64,000 nucleotides of DNA from Erigeron canadensis (Eukaryota; Streptophyta; Magnoliopsida; Asterales; Asteraceae), in NCBI RefSeq assembly GCF_010389155.1, contig NC_057763.1, positions 32,532,645-32,596,644 of the forward strand. Reading direction: 5' to 3'. Both the position numbers and the translations under genes were made by a program. Shown piece by piece: positions 26,062-39,100 of the stretch (its first letter is position 1; each line of letters starts with the position of its first letter). Below the pieces are notes generated by a model. It did not search any database, was not told where the DNA came from, and saw only the letters and a program-made list of their open reading frames with translations.

Positions 26062-28676
26062 ATATATAGAATTATATAAGTACGTATATTTGATATATAT
26101 ACATATGGGATGTTGCTCTTTTTTTAATCATATATCGGATCAAACTATCGGGTACACAAAATATACATATGGTGACATTGGTTAATTAAAATCATCATTT
26201 GAGAAATAAAAAAATATTGTTAATAAATGTTTCATTACTACTCAATTTAGAACGTGAAAGCATGAGTTATGTGATCAGAGACTACTTCATATGAAAAAGC
26301 ATTTTGCAGTCCTAATTTAGGGATCCAATCACAATTAATTAATTAATAATATAGAATGTCAGACAATTAACTAAATATTTTTTTTAACGTCTTAAACTAC
26401 CCGAATGCCTACAAATGGGCCACCAAATTAAAGATTGTTTGTTTACCTGTTGGAATTGGAATACAGCGGTTGAATTTTAGGAGAGAGATATATATATAGA
26501 TAGATTTGATTTGATTGAATTTCCAACAGTAATAGTAATAGTATATATCTACTGAGCGACGGCAAAATCTCTGTCTATGATTGAGGTTTTTTTTTTTTTT
26601 TTTTTCCTTCCAACCACGCTTCTTTCAATCTTTTTATGATGATTAAATTATGGGAAATGATACCAATCTGGGTGCGTTGGATCATTATCATTATGTCTTT
26701 TTAGCGGGATCATGCAAAGATAAATTTGTTAGTATTTATATTAGAAAACTTTCATATGTATAACTAGGACGGTTTGCGGGTATCCTTATTTAAGAAAGAC
26801 AAAGCCGAAAGGCCCGAAACTATTCAATCACATATATTTTTTTACTAGATTTCAGGCCAACATTACCTTCTTTAATCAAAGAAGTCGATGTGAATAGTAC
26901 CTTTTTTCTCTCTATCTCTATTTTCAGTATAAATAAAACATATGTCAATATTTAATAAAAATTTGAGATTAGTTGGGTAGTAAAGTCTCTCCTCTCACAT
27001 GGGAAAGGTCTCTGGTTTGAGTCTCCCCACCCCACCATTTTATTTTATTTTTTTACTTTTAAAAGTTACATAATGTCCCATCTTGTTTTGAAAGATGCTT
27101 ACTGCAGCTCTTTAACTTCTTTGTTATTTCTTTTTAAACCCTAAAACTTTAAAATTCATGGAATCATATATGTTTTGTAATATTTATTTTATTAACATTT
27201 TGTTTTTTTTAATTTTAATTTTTAATTTATTTTGTTTCTCTTATTTTAACATTTTGTATTTTGTAATTTTTATATTTTTACATTTTGTAACAATTTTTTG
27301 TTTTCTATAAAAAAAAAATTTTCAAAAGTTTTTGTTTTTAAATTTTACTTTTGGGGTTTTTTCAACTTTTTTTTTTGTGTAATAGTACAATTTTTAACAT
27401 TTTGTTTTCTATAAAAAAATTCTAAATATTATGTTATATTGTTTAGCAAAATTTTGATATTTATTTGTTTTATATATATTTAGTTGAATTTTTTTTTGTT
27501 TTATATTGACTTTTGAGTTTATTTTATCAACATTTTTTTTCCTCATTGTTTTGAGTGACATAAACTTGATAGTGTATCGGTACATTGTCACTTGTCATAC
27601 CATGTAAAAATGCCGTAAGCATACTATATTAAACAAACATATGGTCTGAAATGAAGTAACAACGTTTGTATATGTTGTGTAAATATATTTGTGTTTATAT
27701 TTCTTTTTTGAGAGTTTTTTTAAACTTTTATGTTTCGCAAAATTATTAATATGAAAGTTAACATAAATAAGATGTTGTGTTTATGGTATTGCATATAAGA
27801 ATAAAAACGCAAAAAGAGGTAAATTTTGTCCCGCAATGCGGGGCTTGAACTACCTAGTTATCAATATTAGATATGTTAAATTTAGTTTAAATTTTTTATT
27901 AATAAAAAATTGATCCATATGATACTTTGAACTTTATATTGAAATATCTTTTAAAAATATGTTCGTCGAAGTTATTTACTATGATATATTTATTGACATT
28001 TGAATATCACAAAATCGTAATATGTCTATTGAAGTTGTAGACTGTGTACATATGGTTATCGATATTTGAATATCAAAAAGATTTATAATAGGTCAATGTC
28101 ATTTTATTTGTTTTATTGTTACACATGGCGTATTACATTCTGATTTTGCACTATAAATAAATAGTAGTTATTTTGAGATGAAACATATCCTAATTAAAAT
28201 ATGTAAATTAAAATACGATAATGTTAGAGGTGTTTTCTATAAAAATGATATTTTTACATGTTTTGTTTTTGTTGTGTGTCATGATAATTCATTAAAAAAA
28301 AACTTCAAAAAAAGATAATCATATAATTTCTTTAAAATATTAATATGTTTACATTAAATTTTATTTACTTTTATTAAATTATTTTTGTATTTATGAAATA
28401 GAACGTAATATTAGGATATACATTAGTTATTATTCTATTAAATATATACTATATATTATTCTATTAAATATATATATTAACTATTATTTTTAATTTAACA
28501 TATAAAACATTATCGGGTAAAAAATGTAAATTTATTATGAAAAAATAAAAAAAGTATAAATTAAAGTCAAAATTAAAACAAAAGTCAACATGAGAAAATT
28601 AAAAGCTATCTTTTGTCAATAAGTTATTAGAGCAACTGTGTTTTAGTATATTAAAGATTTAAAGATAAGAAGATTT
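26062..28676. other. Spacer with SINE-like head and Helitron 3' end
   Basis: At 26960-27060 a plus-strand TAGTTGGGTAGTAAAGTCT ... GGTTTGAGTCTCC arrangement resembles a tRNA-derived SINE head. At 27830-27857 a hairpin CCCGCAATGCGGG is followed 10 nt later by CTAG, a Helitron 3' end whose 5' end I could not place. The rest is AT-rich with no gene. Confidence 0.45.
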
Positions 28677-28681
28677 TGTAT

Positions 28682-31600
28682 TGTAACATCCTAAACTTTT
28701 TGATCTTTGATCTTGACTTTGTCGTTAGTCAATCGGCAAATTCTATCGTTTGACCGTTAGTTGATCTTTGACGCCGTTAGTTTCTTTAACTGTTAGGCGA
28801 TTTATTTGTTGTTAAATGATGATTAATGTGCCTATATGTGAAGATGTTATTGAATTATGTGATGCTAATTTGGTGTATCGGTTCACCATTATGTGCCTTA
28901 GACGTTAACTGATCTACCGTTAATGTACATATTAGCTTCGGGCCTTAGTTTTTATGCTAAAATGACTTTTTGGACTTGTTGGTGTGGACTTTAGCCAAGC
29001 CCAATCCTTATGCAGAAAATTTAAGATAAAATCTGGTCCATTAGGTTAAACCAAGTATGATAACCTCCTTTTAAATAATCATTATCATCTAATAACCTAT
29101 TTTCACTAAGTTTTACCATTCTCTCACTTTTCAACATCTTTTTCTCTCAAATTTCGTGAGTTACTTCCTGGAAATCAGTAGGTAACATATTCTTATTTAT
29201 TATGTGTTCATTATAATGATCCTTGCTTATGTCTAGAGATTTCCATACCCGAAAATTAACATTTTCGGAGATATTTTGGGATCTCAATGATGACGAATAT
29301 GCAAGAAGGGTTGAGTATAGTAAAATCATTCTTTTTTGATGTTTTTTTAATGTTATGTAGTTATTTGAAATAATCTTCACTCACACATATGGATTTCAAA
29401 ACGATTTGTAACATTTTAATGATTTTTTTTTTTGTGAGATCCAGTGATAAACCTATTTAAATGAGATTTATTTACTATAATATAATCCTTACTGAAAATC
29501 ATGAGTTTTGCAAAAAGAATCACTTGATTTGGTTGAATAACGAATCGGGAATCTTGTTTTAAAAATTTATAAAGATGTTGTAACGTTTTTGTTGTTTATT
29601 CTCTAAAAAAAAATTAAAATGAATTATATTCAAGAGTTGTATTCTTTGATGAAAAAAAAAGATTTTGCAAAAAGAATCATCTAAATCCGTTTGATATCGA
29701 AATAGATATCGTGTTTTGAAGGTTCACACATTTAGCAATTTAATTGAAAAAAAAAAAAGAAAGAAAGAAGAACAGCAGCTCAAGCCCGTCGATCTGCATG
29801 TCCCATCTGCCTGTGTCACGTGACATCATGCTGATGTCAAAGTCAACCAGAATTTACGTTTTTAGTCCCTTCAGTTTTAGATCTGTCTGTTTTAGTCCAT
29901 GCACTTCCAGACTTGTCGTTTTCAGTCCCTGAAGTTCCTGAATTCACATAAAAGGTCCCTAAAGTTTCAATAAGTGACACTTTTGATCCTTGTGGTTTTG
30001 AGAGTGATGATTTTGATCCCTATAGTTTGAAAAGTGACAGTTTTGATCCCTGCAGTTTTGAAAATGACAATTTTGATCCCTGCAATTCCGAATTGACATA
30101 TTTGGTCCTTGCAGTCTAAAAGATTGAAATTGTTGTTTTGAATCTTGTGAGATTGAAATTGTAATTTTTGCGCTTTATGGTTAAAGATTGAAATTGTCAG
30201 TTTTGAATCTTGGAGTTCGAGATTCAAATTGTCATTATTGAACTAAAAGTTATTGAATATTTAACACCTTAAAATAAACATATTTATTAATAAAGCATGA
30301 TCTTGAGTATTCATTAAAAGAGAATGATAGTGAGTAGTTGCTAAAAGAAACTTAGCATATTAGCATTAATTGGACTCTTCTGTACATCGTAGGTTCCGAA
30401 GGTGTGAGTATTCACTGTTGAATCTTAATTGGTGTGACATTTTGTTATTGCTTTTTTATTGAGGTAAGATAACATTTTTCATCACCTGATGGTACAACAA
30501 ATATAGTTTTTATAAGTTAAAACCCCCAAATGAATATAATTGCATACTTGTATTATTATGGGATTATATGGGAGGTTCTTATGGTATATGTAAGTTTACC
30601 ATTCATGATAAATGATAAGTTATATATGTTTCAAAGGTATGATAATATGCATATGTTATGAAATGATGAAATGTTATGATTATATGAACGTTTGTGCGAC
30701 TTGAACACCTAGTCACCAGACTCATGATTAGGATTGTCATGACACGTGCACGATTAAGGGGCCTAAAGTAAAGATGATTATATGTAATTAGTTTAGGTGA
30801 AAATTAGCATAAGCTAATAAAGATAATAAGTCTCGAGCATACGTAAGATGTTGTGTTAAGCTTAACCCGTGCTAGTTCCTCAGAGCTAGAGCGCACGTGG
30901 TCACGTGGTTTGGGAATCATGATACCTCCCGTGGCATAGTTATGTTTGAGTATTTCGGGTGGAGTAACTAACTACCATTGCGTAAAGGCATAAACAGTTT
31001 ATTTAGTTGGAAAGACAATGTCATTTCCTTAACGACGCTGATGGACCACGTTATGGTTTATTCAGTTGGAAAGACAATGTCATTTCCTTGACTCCATGTA
31101 TGGTCTACGACCGCCTGCACACAAACCCCACATCCCTATGTAAGTGACATAAGTCACTTAGCCTACGTCTGGGCAAAGTTAAAGTGTAAAGAAAGATATG
31201 AAAGAAAAGTTAAGCACATTAGGAATTTATGTTTATTGTGTGCAATGCTATGTATGTGATATTAACTCTTATGACACGTTTTTGTTAATATATTATGAAA
31301 TGGAAAATGTTTTCATTACTATGTTACCTTACTTAGCTAATTTATTAGCTAACACTTGTTATTTGAAAATGTTGTGCCTTCAGGATAAGCAAGCTTGAGC
31401 TAGGAAAGGATTAGCTCGGTGAGATTGGTAGAAGTAATAAAGAAGACTAGCATAGTTTGTTAAATGCTTAGACTTCCCTTAGCCTTACGCTTTGGCTACT
31501 TTGTTTATGATTTAAGACTGTAATAATGTGGGCATTTATGTTGGTGTCAAGACTTAAATTTCATTTGTATTGTTTTGATGATGCACTTGGTAACATCATT

Positions 31601-31723
31601 TATGAAAGGTATTATCCGGTTACGGATGAGGCAGTTTTTTTAAGTGATCATTTTTCCGCTACATTTTAAATGCCGTTTAGCAAAATTTTTGAAAATCCAA
31701 GTTTTTAAATGACGAGTGCTACA
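28682..31723 (+). mobile_element. Solo LTR, probably Ty3/gypsy chromovirus (Tekay-like)
   Basis: Begins TGTAACATCC and ends GAGTGCTACA, and is flanked on both sides by the identical 5 bp TGTAT (28677-28681 and 31724-31728). TGTAACAYCC starts and TACA ends are typical of long plant gypsy LTRs. The 3042-bp length, TG...CA ends and exact 5-bp duplication with no internal coding region identify a solo LTR left by recombination. It carries irregular repeats around TTTTGATCCCTGCAG (about 29860-30240) and a 59-bp direct repeat near 30998/31057. Confidence 0.75.
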
Positions 31724-31728
31724 TGTAT

Positions 31729-32924
31729 CCTAAATATAATTGGAATTTAGTTATTAATAACAACAATGATTATCTTAATTATAGTCTGGTTACAATTATC
31801 AATAATACCAATATTACAATTAAATTAATTACAGTTAATAATATAAAATAAAATATTGATATAAATATGTAACTTACCTAACTTTTAACTATATGTTCTT
31901 ATTCAAATAGACATTATACAATAAAGTATTAATTATTTATAATTTGAGTTAAAAGTGTAAATTGGTGATAAGAAACCACAAAGTGTAAATTAATTTATAC
32001 ATGTGTTAATTTAATTAATTTTAAGCAATTGATGTCAATTGAGGTTAGGTCAGTTGCCTTTTAGTATATATTAAGATTATCAATGTTTGTTACATATGTG
32101 CGAAAAACTTTGGCATTTCAAAAAACATATTTACCTAAAGATAATCTTACAATCATGTTTAAAAGTTTGTACTATCCAATACATATATTTATTTTTTCAC
32201 GAAAAAATATTTTTTGTTTTTTTTTAAAGGACAAAAATTGTTGAAGAAACCAAAAACAAAATTAAAAAGGCGACATAACAAAATTTGAATAAGGTAAAAC
32301 GTGACAAAACCTGAGCGATAATATACGAAATGTGTAACGTGTCACTTGATAAATGATGCCACGTGTCAAGAATTAATAGGCATGGTATATATAGTAATGT
32401 GGCATAAATGAGTTAAATAATACATGGGATTACACATACATCTTATATAATTGGTCACCTTTTATAAGTAGGTTCTAAAGGATTTATATGATGATAGGGT
32501 TGTAGCTCACATTCTCATTAAAGGATTTCTCCGGATATCGTATTTACATAATCATAACCTTGTACGCAAGTTTTCAATATAACGTTCTTGGTTTTTAGAG
32601 TATGCTGGGTTTTGAAAAACTATATGGTATTCAGTTTTGTTATTATTCATGTTAATTTGGATACACATAAACAGTGTTGTGTGCATTTAGGGACGGGACG
32701 AAGGTAATAGAATTTGGGGTTTTTAAAATTTGGAAAATGAAAATTATGAAAAACAATATAAATAAAGTGTTTAATCTATTTTCAAATTTTAGAAAATAAT
32801 GTTTTTTTGTTTTTTCTTATGGTACATAATAAATTGATCAATCATCCTTTTATATTAAGATTAGAAATTATTCCATCAACCATATACATGTAATCAAATT
32901 GCTAAACCATGAAATATACTTGTT

Positions 32925-32958
<34 letters not shown>

Positions 32959-33113
32959 TCATTTATATATTGTATCCTGTTACAAAATAACAAGAACTGA
33001 ATTGATCACCGCTACAAAAATGGGTATTAGTCTATGTTTACTTTACACGGTTAACAAGAAAACTGTGTAAAATGGAAAAACCGGAAAGTTTGACACAATA
33101 AAAAATATCCAAA
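31729..33113. other. Spacer downstream of gene 3
   Basis: AT-rich, no gene. Contains an (AT)n run at 32927-32955. The part at about 32820-32930 aligns with 45830-45940 downstream of gene 4, so it belongs to the duplicated unit. Confidence 0.5.
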
Positions 33114-36100
33114 TTAATCGTTCTCAGATAGCAGCTTCTTTGTATCGTCTCTCTTTCGCAGTGACTCACTGAAAGAATCAACTGGGTACAGATCAATTGC
33201 AGATGTCGAAGAACCAGTGCATGGGACTGATATTTTCTCAATTTGGCTCTCATTTATCATCTCAAGCTGCTTCATCATTTTTTCACGATCCAAACGACTC
33301 ATAGAGCCTCTTTGTTCAGCAACAAATGCTTGAGGAATGTTTCTTCCTTCAAGCATGCTAACCACTGATGACATCGTGGGTCTGTCGGTCGGAGAGATTG
33401 TTGTGCAAACTAGAGCCAGATTTATAACTACCATTATCTCTTGGACATCGTATTTTGAACCAAGTCTTGGATCAACTAGTTCCAGTAAGTTATGCGAAAT
33501 ATTCAAAGAGTTGGCCTACAATAAAGAGGCAAAGGAGATAAAGTAAAGATAGTAATTTCATTTTTAGATCAGTTCACTTTTGGATGGATTGTATTAAACA
33601 TATCTTAGTTTCTATATATCTAGTTTCCTTATATTACTTTCCATGTATTAGTTTAGGCTACTCTATAGATATAGTCTCTTGTAATCCCTATCGATTAACA
33701 ATCAAATACAATATGTTTTATAGATTGGATCAAGGGTCTACCACCTTAGGGCAAGTGAGTGCAACCAAACCCGCTGGGAAAATATAATTGGTTAAGTTTA
33801 GCGTAACTTTCGTATAATTTTCATATAGATAGTTCTACTTATGAACCCACCAACTTTGTAAATAAACACTATTAGTCTTAGTTATGACAGTATCAATAAA
33901 AAGGATGGCAAAAAGGTAAATGGGTCAAAAGTAGCTCAAAGGAAGAGTCAAGTTCTAAGGCGTACCCATCCCAAGGTTGGTTATTGTAAAACAAACCTTG
34001 TCAAAAAACGAATACAAAATTGGGTCATCAAATTTTAAGTGGGTGTCAAATTATCTATAGAAGTAATGTACAAGGAGGCATACCCACTCCACATTAAAAG
34101 AAAGGCATGTGTTGTCATCTCTTAATTTTATATATTTTACTAGGATTCTTGTCTATTTTTGGTGGTCACTTTACTTGTAAAATAGTTTGAGGTAATGAAC
34201 AGACAATTGTTTGCAGGTCATACTTGCAAACTTGACGTAACCTGTACACGCAAAAACACACTTTTTTTTATCCAACAGATTCGGCCGCTCCATTTTGTGA
34301 CCTTTAGAAGCAACAAATAGGACCAATAAATGAAATAATATAAGCTAGGAAAGATTCATGTTATTTACCCGGTCAAGAAGAACAAACAGATTCTCCTTGG
34401 CTTTGTCAACAATGTTGCGCATTCCACTCACAATCTCTAAAAGGACAATTCCATAGCTATATACATCTGCTTTATCCGTGAGGTAACCACGCAATGCGTA
34501 TTCAGGAGCCATATATCCACTGAAATTTGTGAAGAGAAATGTTGAAGTTGGATCACTCGCAATTTAGATACAAGTAACAGTTTCAAGCCATATACTTATT
34601 AACAGGTCAAGTTGGCTAGATTTTAACCATAATATGAATCAACAAAACAATTAACAAAAGGAAACAGGTCAAATGGGTAAAACGAGCTGAAAATCGCCAA
34701 CTTTTGAATGATGGTTAAACTAGAAAAGACCAACATGGTGAAAAGGAGTAAGTTAACGTGAAATGACTCACTAAGTTCCAGCTATACGGGTGCTAATATG
34801 TGTGTTGTCCTCTTCATCAAGCTTAGCCAAACCGAAATCAGAAATTTTGGCATTTAAATATTTATCAAGTAGCACATTACTGGCTTTGATGTCTCTGTGC
34901 ACAATCTTTAATCTTGATTCTTCATGGAGAAAAGCCAAACCTTTCGCTATTTCGATGCAAATTCTGTACCTTGTTGGCCAATCAAGTTCCAACTGCCATT
35001 CTTCAGGCCCTTCAATTGAATTTGTCAAAAAATAGTTTAGAAAAGTGATATAAAAAATGGTTACTGAGTGGCTTTATATTCTCACAACATGCATTTATGC
35101 TCCCACTTAGAGTGCACTTATTCCCTTGGGACAGAGGTGGCAAACTTGACCCATTAAGTAATTGATGAGTTGATTAGGGTAATCGTTTATCCCTAAACAA
35201 GTCAATTGGGTCATAATATAGAATTGAACTGATAGGTATGCAATCAAATGGGTTGCATTGTTCCCCTTTGTACCAAATAAAAAAAAAAGTTTTGGGTAAA
35301 CTGAATCCAAAGCAGCCTGTTTTGACTCGTCACTCAGCCTACCCATTTTTCACCACTACATTAGGTTTTCCCTTCCTGAGCGTCCAGATTATTGGAGTTA
35401 AAGGGTAACCAATTTCATGAATACTGATGGAAATAAATGAATGGAAAGCTTGTGATTTACCAAATAAAGCACGGGCAAGGCTGTTATTTTCCATATATTC
35501 GTATGCTAGCAGCAACTGGTTTCCTTCGATACAACATCCATGCAACTTCACGAGATGTGGGTGTTGCAAAGCAGAAATCATGCCTAATTCGTTCAGAAAC
35601 TCCCTATTTCCTTCTTTTGACTTGGAGGAAAGCTGTTTCACAGCTATTAAGGTTCCATTGGGCAAAACTCCCTTCAATAAAAGACAATTAGTTTTCGGCA
35701 TACTAGAAGTCACATTGATATTTTGTAATAGAGAAAGTAATGGTTTACCTTGTAAACAGAGCCAAAACCACCTTCTCCAATCTTATTAGCATCATCGAAA
35801 TTGTTTGTTGCAGTTTTGATTTGCCTTAATGTAAATGAACCAGTGTTAAGCTCTAGGCCACTCAGGTCTGTTGAAGATAAATGAGTTTAGTAACATGTAA
35901 TTGGAATACTAACAAAATTGACTTTGAAGAATAGGGCATATACATGGCAATTTTGACCCACTTACTTATAAATGGTTTTGGGTTGTGTTTTTATTTATAA
36001 TGAGTCAAATGAGTTACATCAAAATTTTAAGTATAAGGTGAATGGGTTCAGACTGAGTATGCCAAAGTCTATATGTAAGGTATACAACCTTTTAAATCGT

Positions 36101-39100
36101 TATATTTAAAGATGAATTGTTTAATGGGATTCCGTAGACATAATGAGACAAATAGTTATATATATATATAAATAATATTGTCAAACATGAGCAAACACGG
36201 TTTACGAGTCAACCCAAATCCGCGTATTTCGCCTCCACGCTAAAATGAACCTTGTCAACACATTAGCAGACCCACCCATCTTGAGAAGTCTATAGTAAAT
36301 ACCTAGGTTATTAGCATCTTTCTTATGTAAGGAACCCCACCACCACAGAACTCCTAGAATTAGGAGGATCAAACAAACTGCTCCAACCACAATTCCAGCC
36401 ACAGTCCCTCTAGAGACACCGTTATCATTTCTGAGTCCTTCTATTGGCGGAACCCAAAAATCTGAACAATTAAAATAAAGAAGGTTAAAAAGAAGGGTTA
36501 AGGAGGAAGATCAAAAATAAAAAGAAGGGTTAGATGCATTAAACGGTGTCTTTTCCAAGAAAATCGAAAATGTGCACTTTCTTGCGGATAACTAACAAAA
36601 TACATAAGCACATGGCATAAATTTCCCTGAAAGTGTATTTATGCAATGGTACCCGTTACCACTGCAGTTTGGCTCCACATGTGAAGTTGAGAGAGGTGGG
36701 TTCAATTCTTGGGGATGCCCAAATCATGTGAGTATTAAGTGAAGGTATTTTATAACCCTTACTGGGTGGGATGATGGGGATCCAATGTGGTTCCGAAGAC
36801 AAGGTGCCCTGCATTACCTTTTTTCTTCTTGCTTCATTTTGCATAATTCTTACAAATAGTACATTTAAGTACAAAGTCCAAACCACGACGACCAAATATA
36901 TTGCATAGGAGGTAATGGCTTACTTGGATTCACAGATATAGCTGAAATAAGAGGACCATATACTCCTCTAACTGGGATATTGGTTGTTCCATTTCCGGCC
37001 CAATAGAGTCGGATTTCTAAAGTAGTGCTAACATTTACAGTATAACTTCTGACAACCGCTTTCTCAGGTCCACCAGCTTTCTCGCTGATGTCAAAATCCT
37101 TTTCCACCAGCTCACCCTAACAAAATACCACCCATTTACTGGCATTGAGTTTTATAAAAAATAACAAAGTTGATCCTATATCACAAAGATAAGAAAGATT
37201 TGACATTGAGAGTATACTCTATATCGGTAGATTCTACCCGTTTAATCATGAATGGATCGACTTTGGCTGTGTTTTCTTTTAAACGGTCCATACCAATATT
37301 TCAGCTAAAAAAATGAATGGTTGAAAGTCCCACGTCCAAAGTCAATCAACAATGCATATAACCATCTAAGTTTTTGTATTCAACAATCTAAATGTTCATT
37401 GTGTTAACATTTTTGTACTGTAGCAGTTAATTCCATAGAATAACAATCTACTTTTCCCTATGTTATTGACTTATTGTTGCGACAATGTTCAAAAAGCACA
37501 TTCAAAGTTGGTTTTAATTCAACTTGTAACAAAAACATTGACTTAACTCTTGTATGTAAAGAAGCGTCTAAGGGGGTTTACCCTGCGGCCATTTGACCTT
37601 TTACCAACCCGCCAGACCCAGACATCTTGTCAAAAGCCTAGATATTTGCTACTGTACTAGATATATCCAGCTCAGTAACAACACTTAAGGTGTTTAGTTG
37701 TATTTATTAATTCATGACTAGTTACCTGAATATAGATATCAAATACACGTCTCCCAAGGCTGCCATAGGTTCTAGCATTGGTGAAAAAGATCTCGGCAAA
37801 GTGAAGGCTTACATTGTAGCTTCCATTTTTCATACATATTGCATAATATGTCAAAGATAATCCTGAAACTCGTGCACTCATATACAATTCAGAGTTACTT
37901 AAGAGTGTAGAATTATTTGTAACAACATAATTGTCAGGAAGACCTCCATCAAAGAAGTGACCAGTACTACTAAATCCCCATCGATCTCCGGTTAAATAGA
38001 AACCCCCACCAGGATTTGTATCATCTTCGTATACTGTTTTCCCAACGTCTAGCCTCTGTCCGCCACAGTTGATATACAAAGAAGCATGATCTAATCCAAA
38101 AATAGAATTAATAAGTCATAAACTTCATGAGAGATAGGATTTTAACTTTAACTTACTCGTATTACAAACTATATTCCGCAAGCAATCGACCTCTTTACTG
38201 GTAAAATAGTACAAAATTAGAAAGACTACAACACACAGAAATGAACATTAATAAATCTTTATTGGATAATAATCCATGACAGAGGAACTTACGAGATGGT
38301 GTCTTTTGAAAACGCAGCAAACATATTTCTGCAAGAAATTATAAAAACAGCAAGAGAAAGCAGGAGAAAGTTAAATGCAACAAACTGATTTCAACACTTT
38401 TAGGTATGGTCTATATTTCCTCATTCTTATAATAAGGGAAATTAGATGATGTTTTCCCATTTCCGAACCTTTTCATCCCCCAACACCCCGCCACCACCAC
38501 CTCACCAAGATTTTACCTAGTGAGGTTCGAACCTCAGACCTCTTGTGAGGACATCAGGTTGGTTGACCATTAGGCTACCTTTTTGGTGGTTTTGTACACG
38601 CTTACAAGTGCAGACATTAATTCCCTATAATTGTTAGTCCCTTACAAATAAATAAGTGACCATCTTGTACACATTTATAAGTGTGAATAGATTAATACTA
38701 TACATATTCTAAAATATGTATGTAGATTATATATCTGTAGTGATAGGGGCTGGTCTTACGTTTCCTGCATCTGACAATTTGATATCCTGGAGCTTTCATA
38801 TGTGAAATTATTGTAGGATAGATCACTGCAAGAAAGTTTACAACACTGGATGTTACTATAACCAATCAAGAAGCATGCTGCAACATCATTGGTACATTAA
38901 CAATATATACTGCAGATAATAAAGAACATAACACAATCAATAGAATCATAAATGACCCACTTCACTTAGTATACTCATACACTTTTGTTTTTAGTCAAAC
39001 CACTTACATTTCATTTCGTGAAGTCAGCATCCATTCAGGCACACTTCCAGATAGCAAGTTTCCAGTGAGATAGCTACATATTCAAAATATATACCAGTAA

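Noticed and set aside
29967..30227. Repetitive 86-residue frame
   Set aside because: Reads through the irregular TTTTGATCCCTGCAG repeats of the solo LTR; not a protein gene.
36650..36850. Possible SINE in gene 3 intron 18
   Set aside because: A GGGTTCAATTC B-box-like motif is present but no convincing A box at the right spacing.
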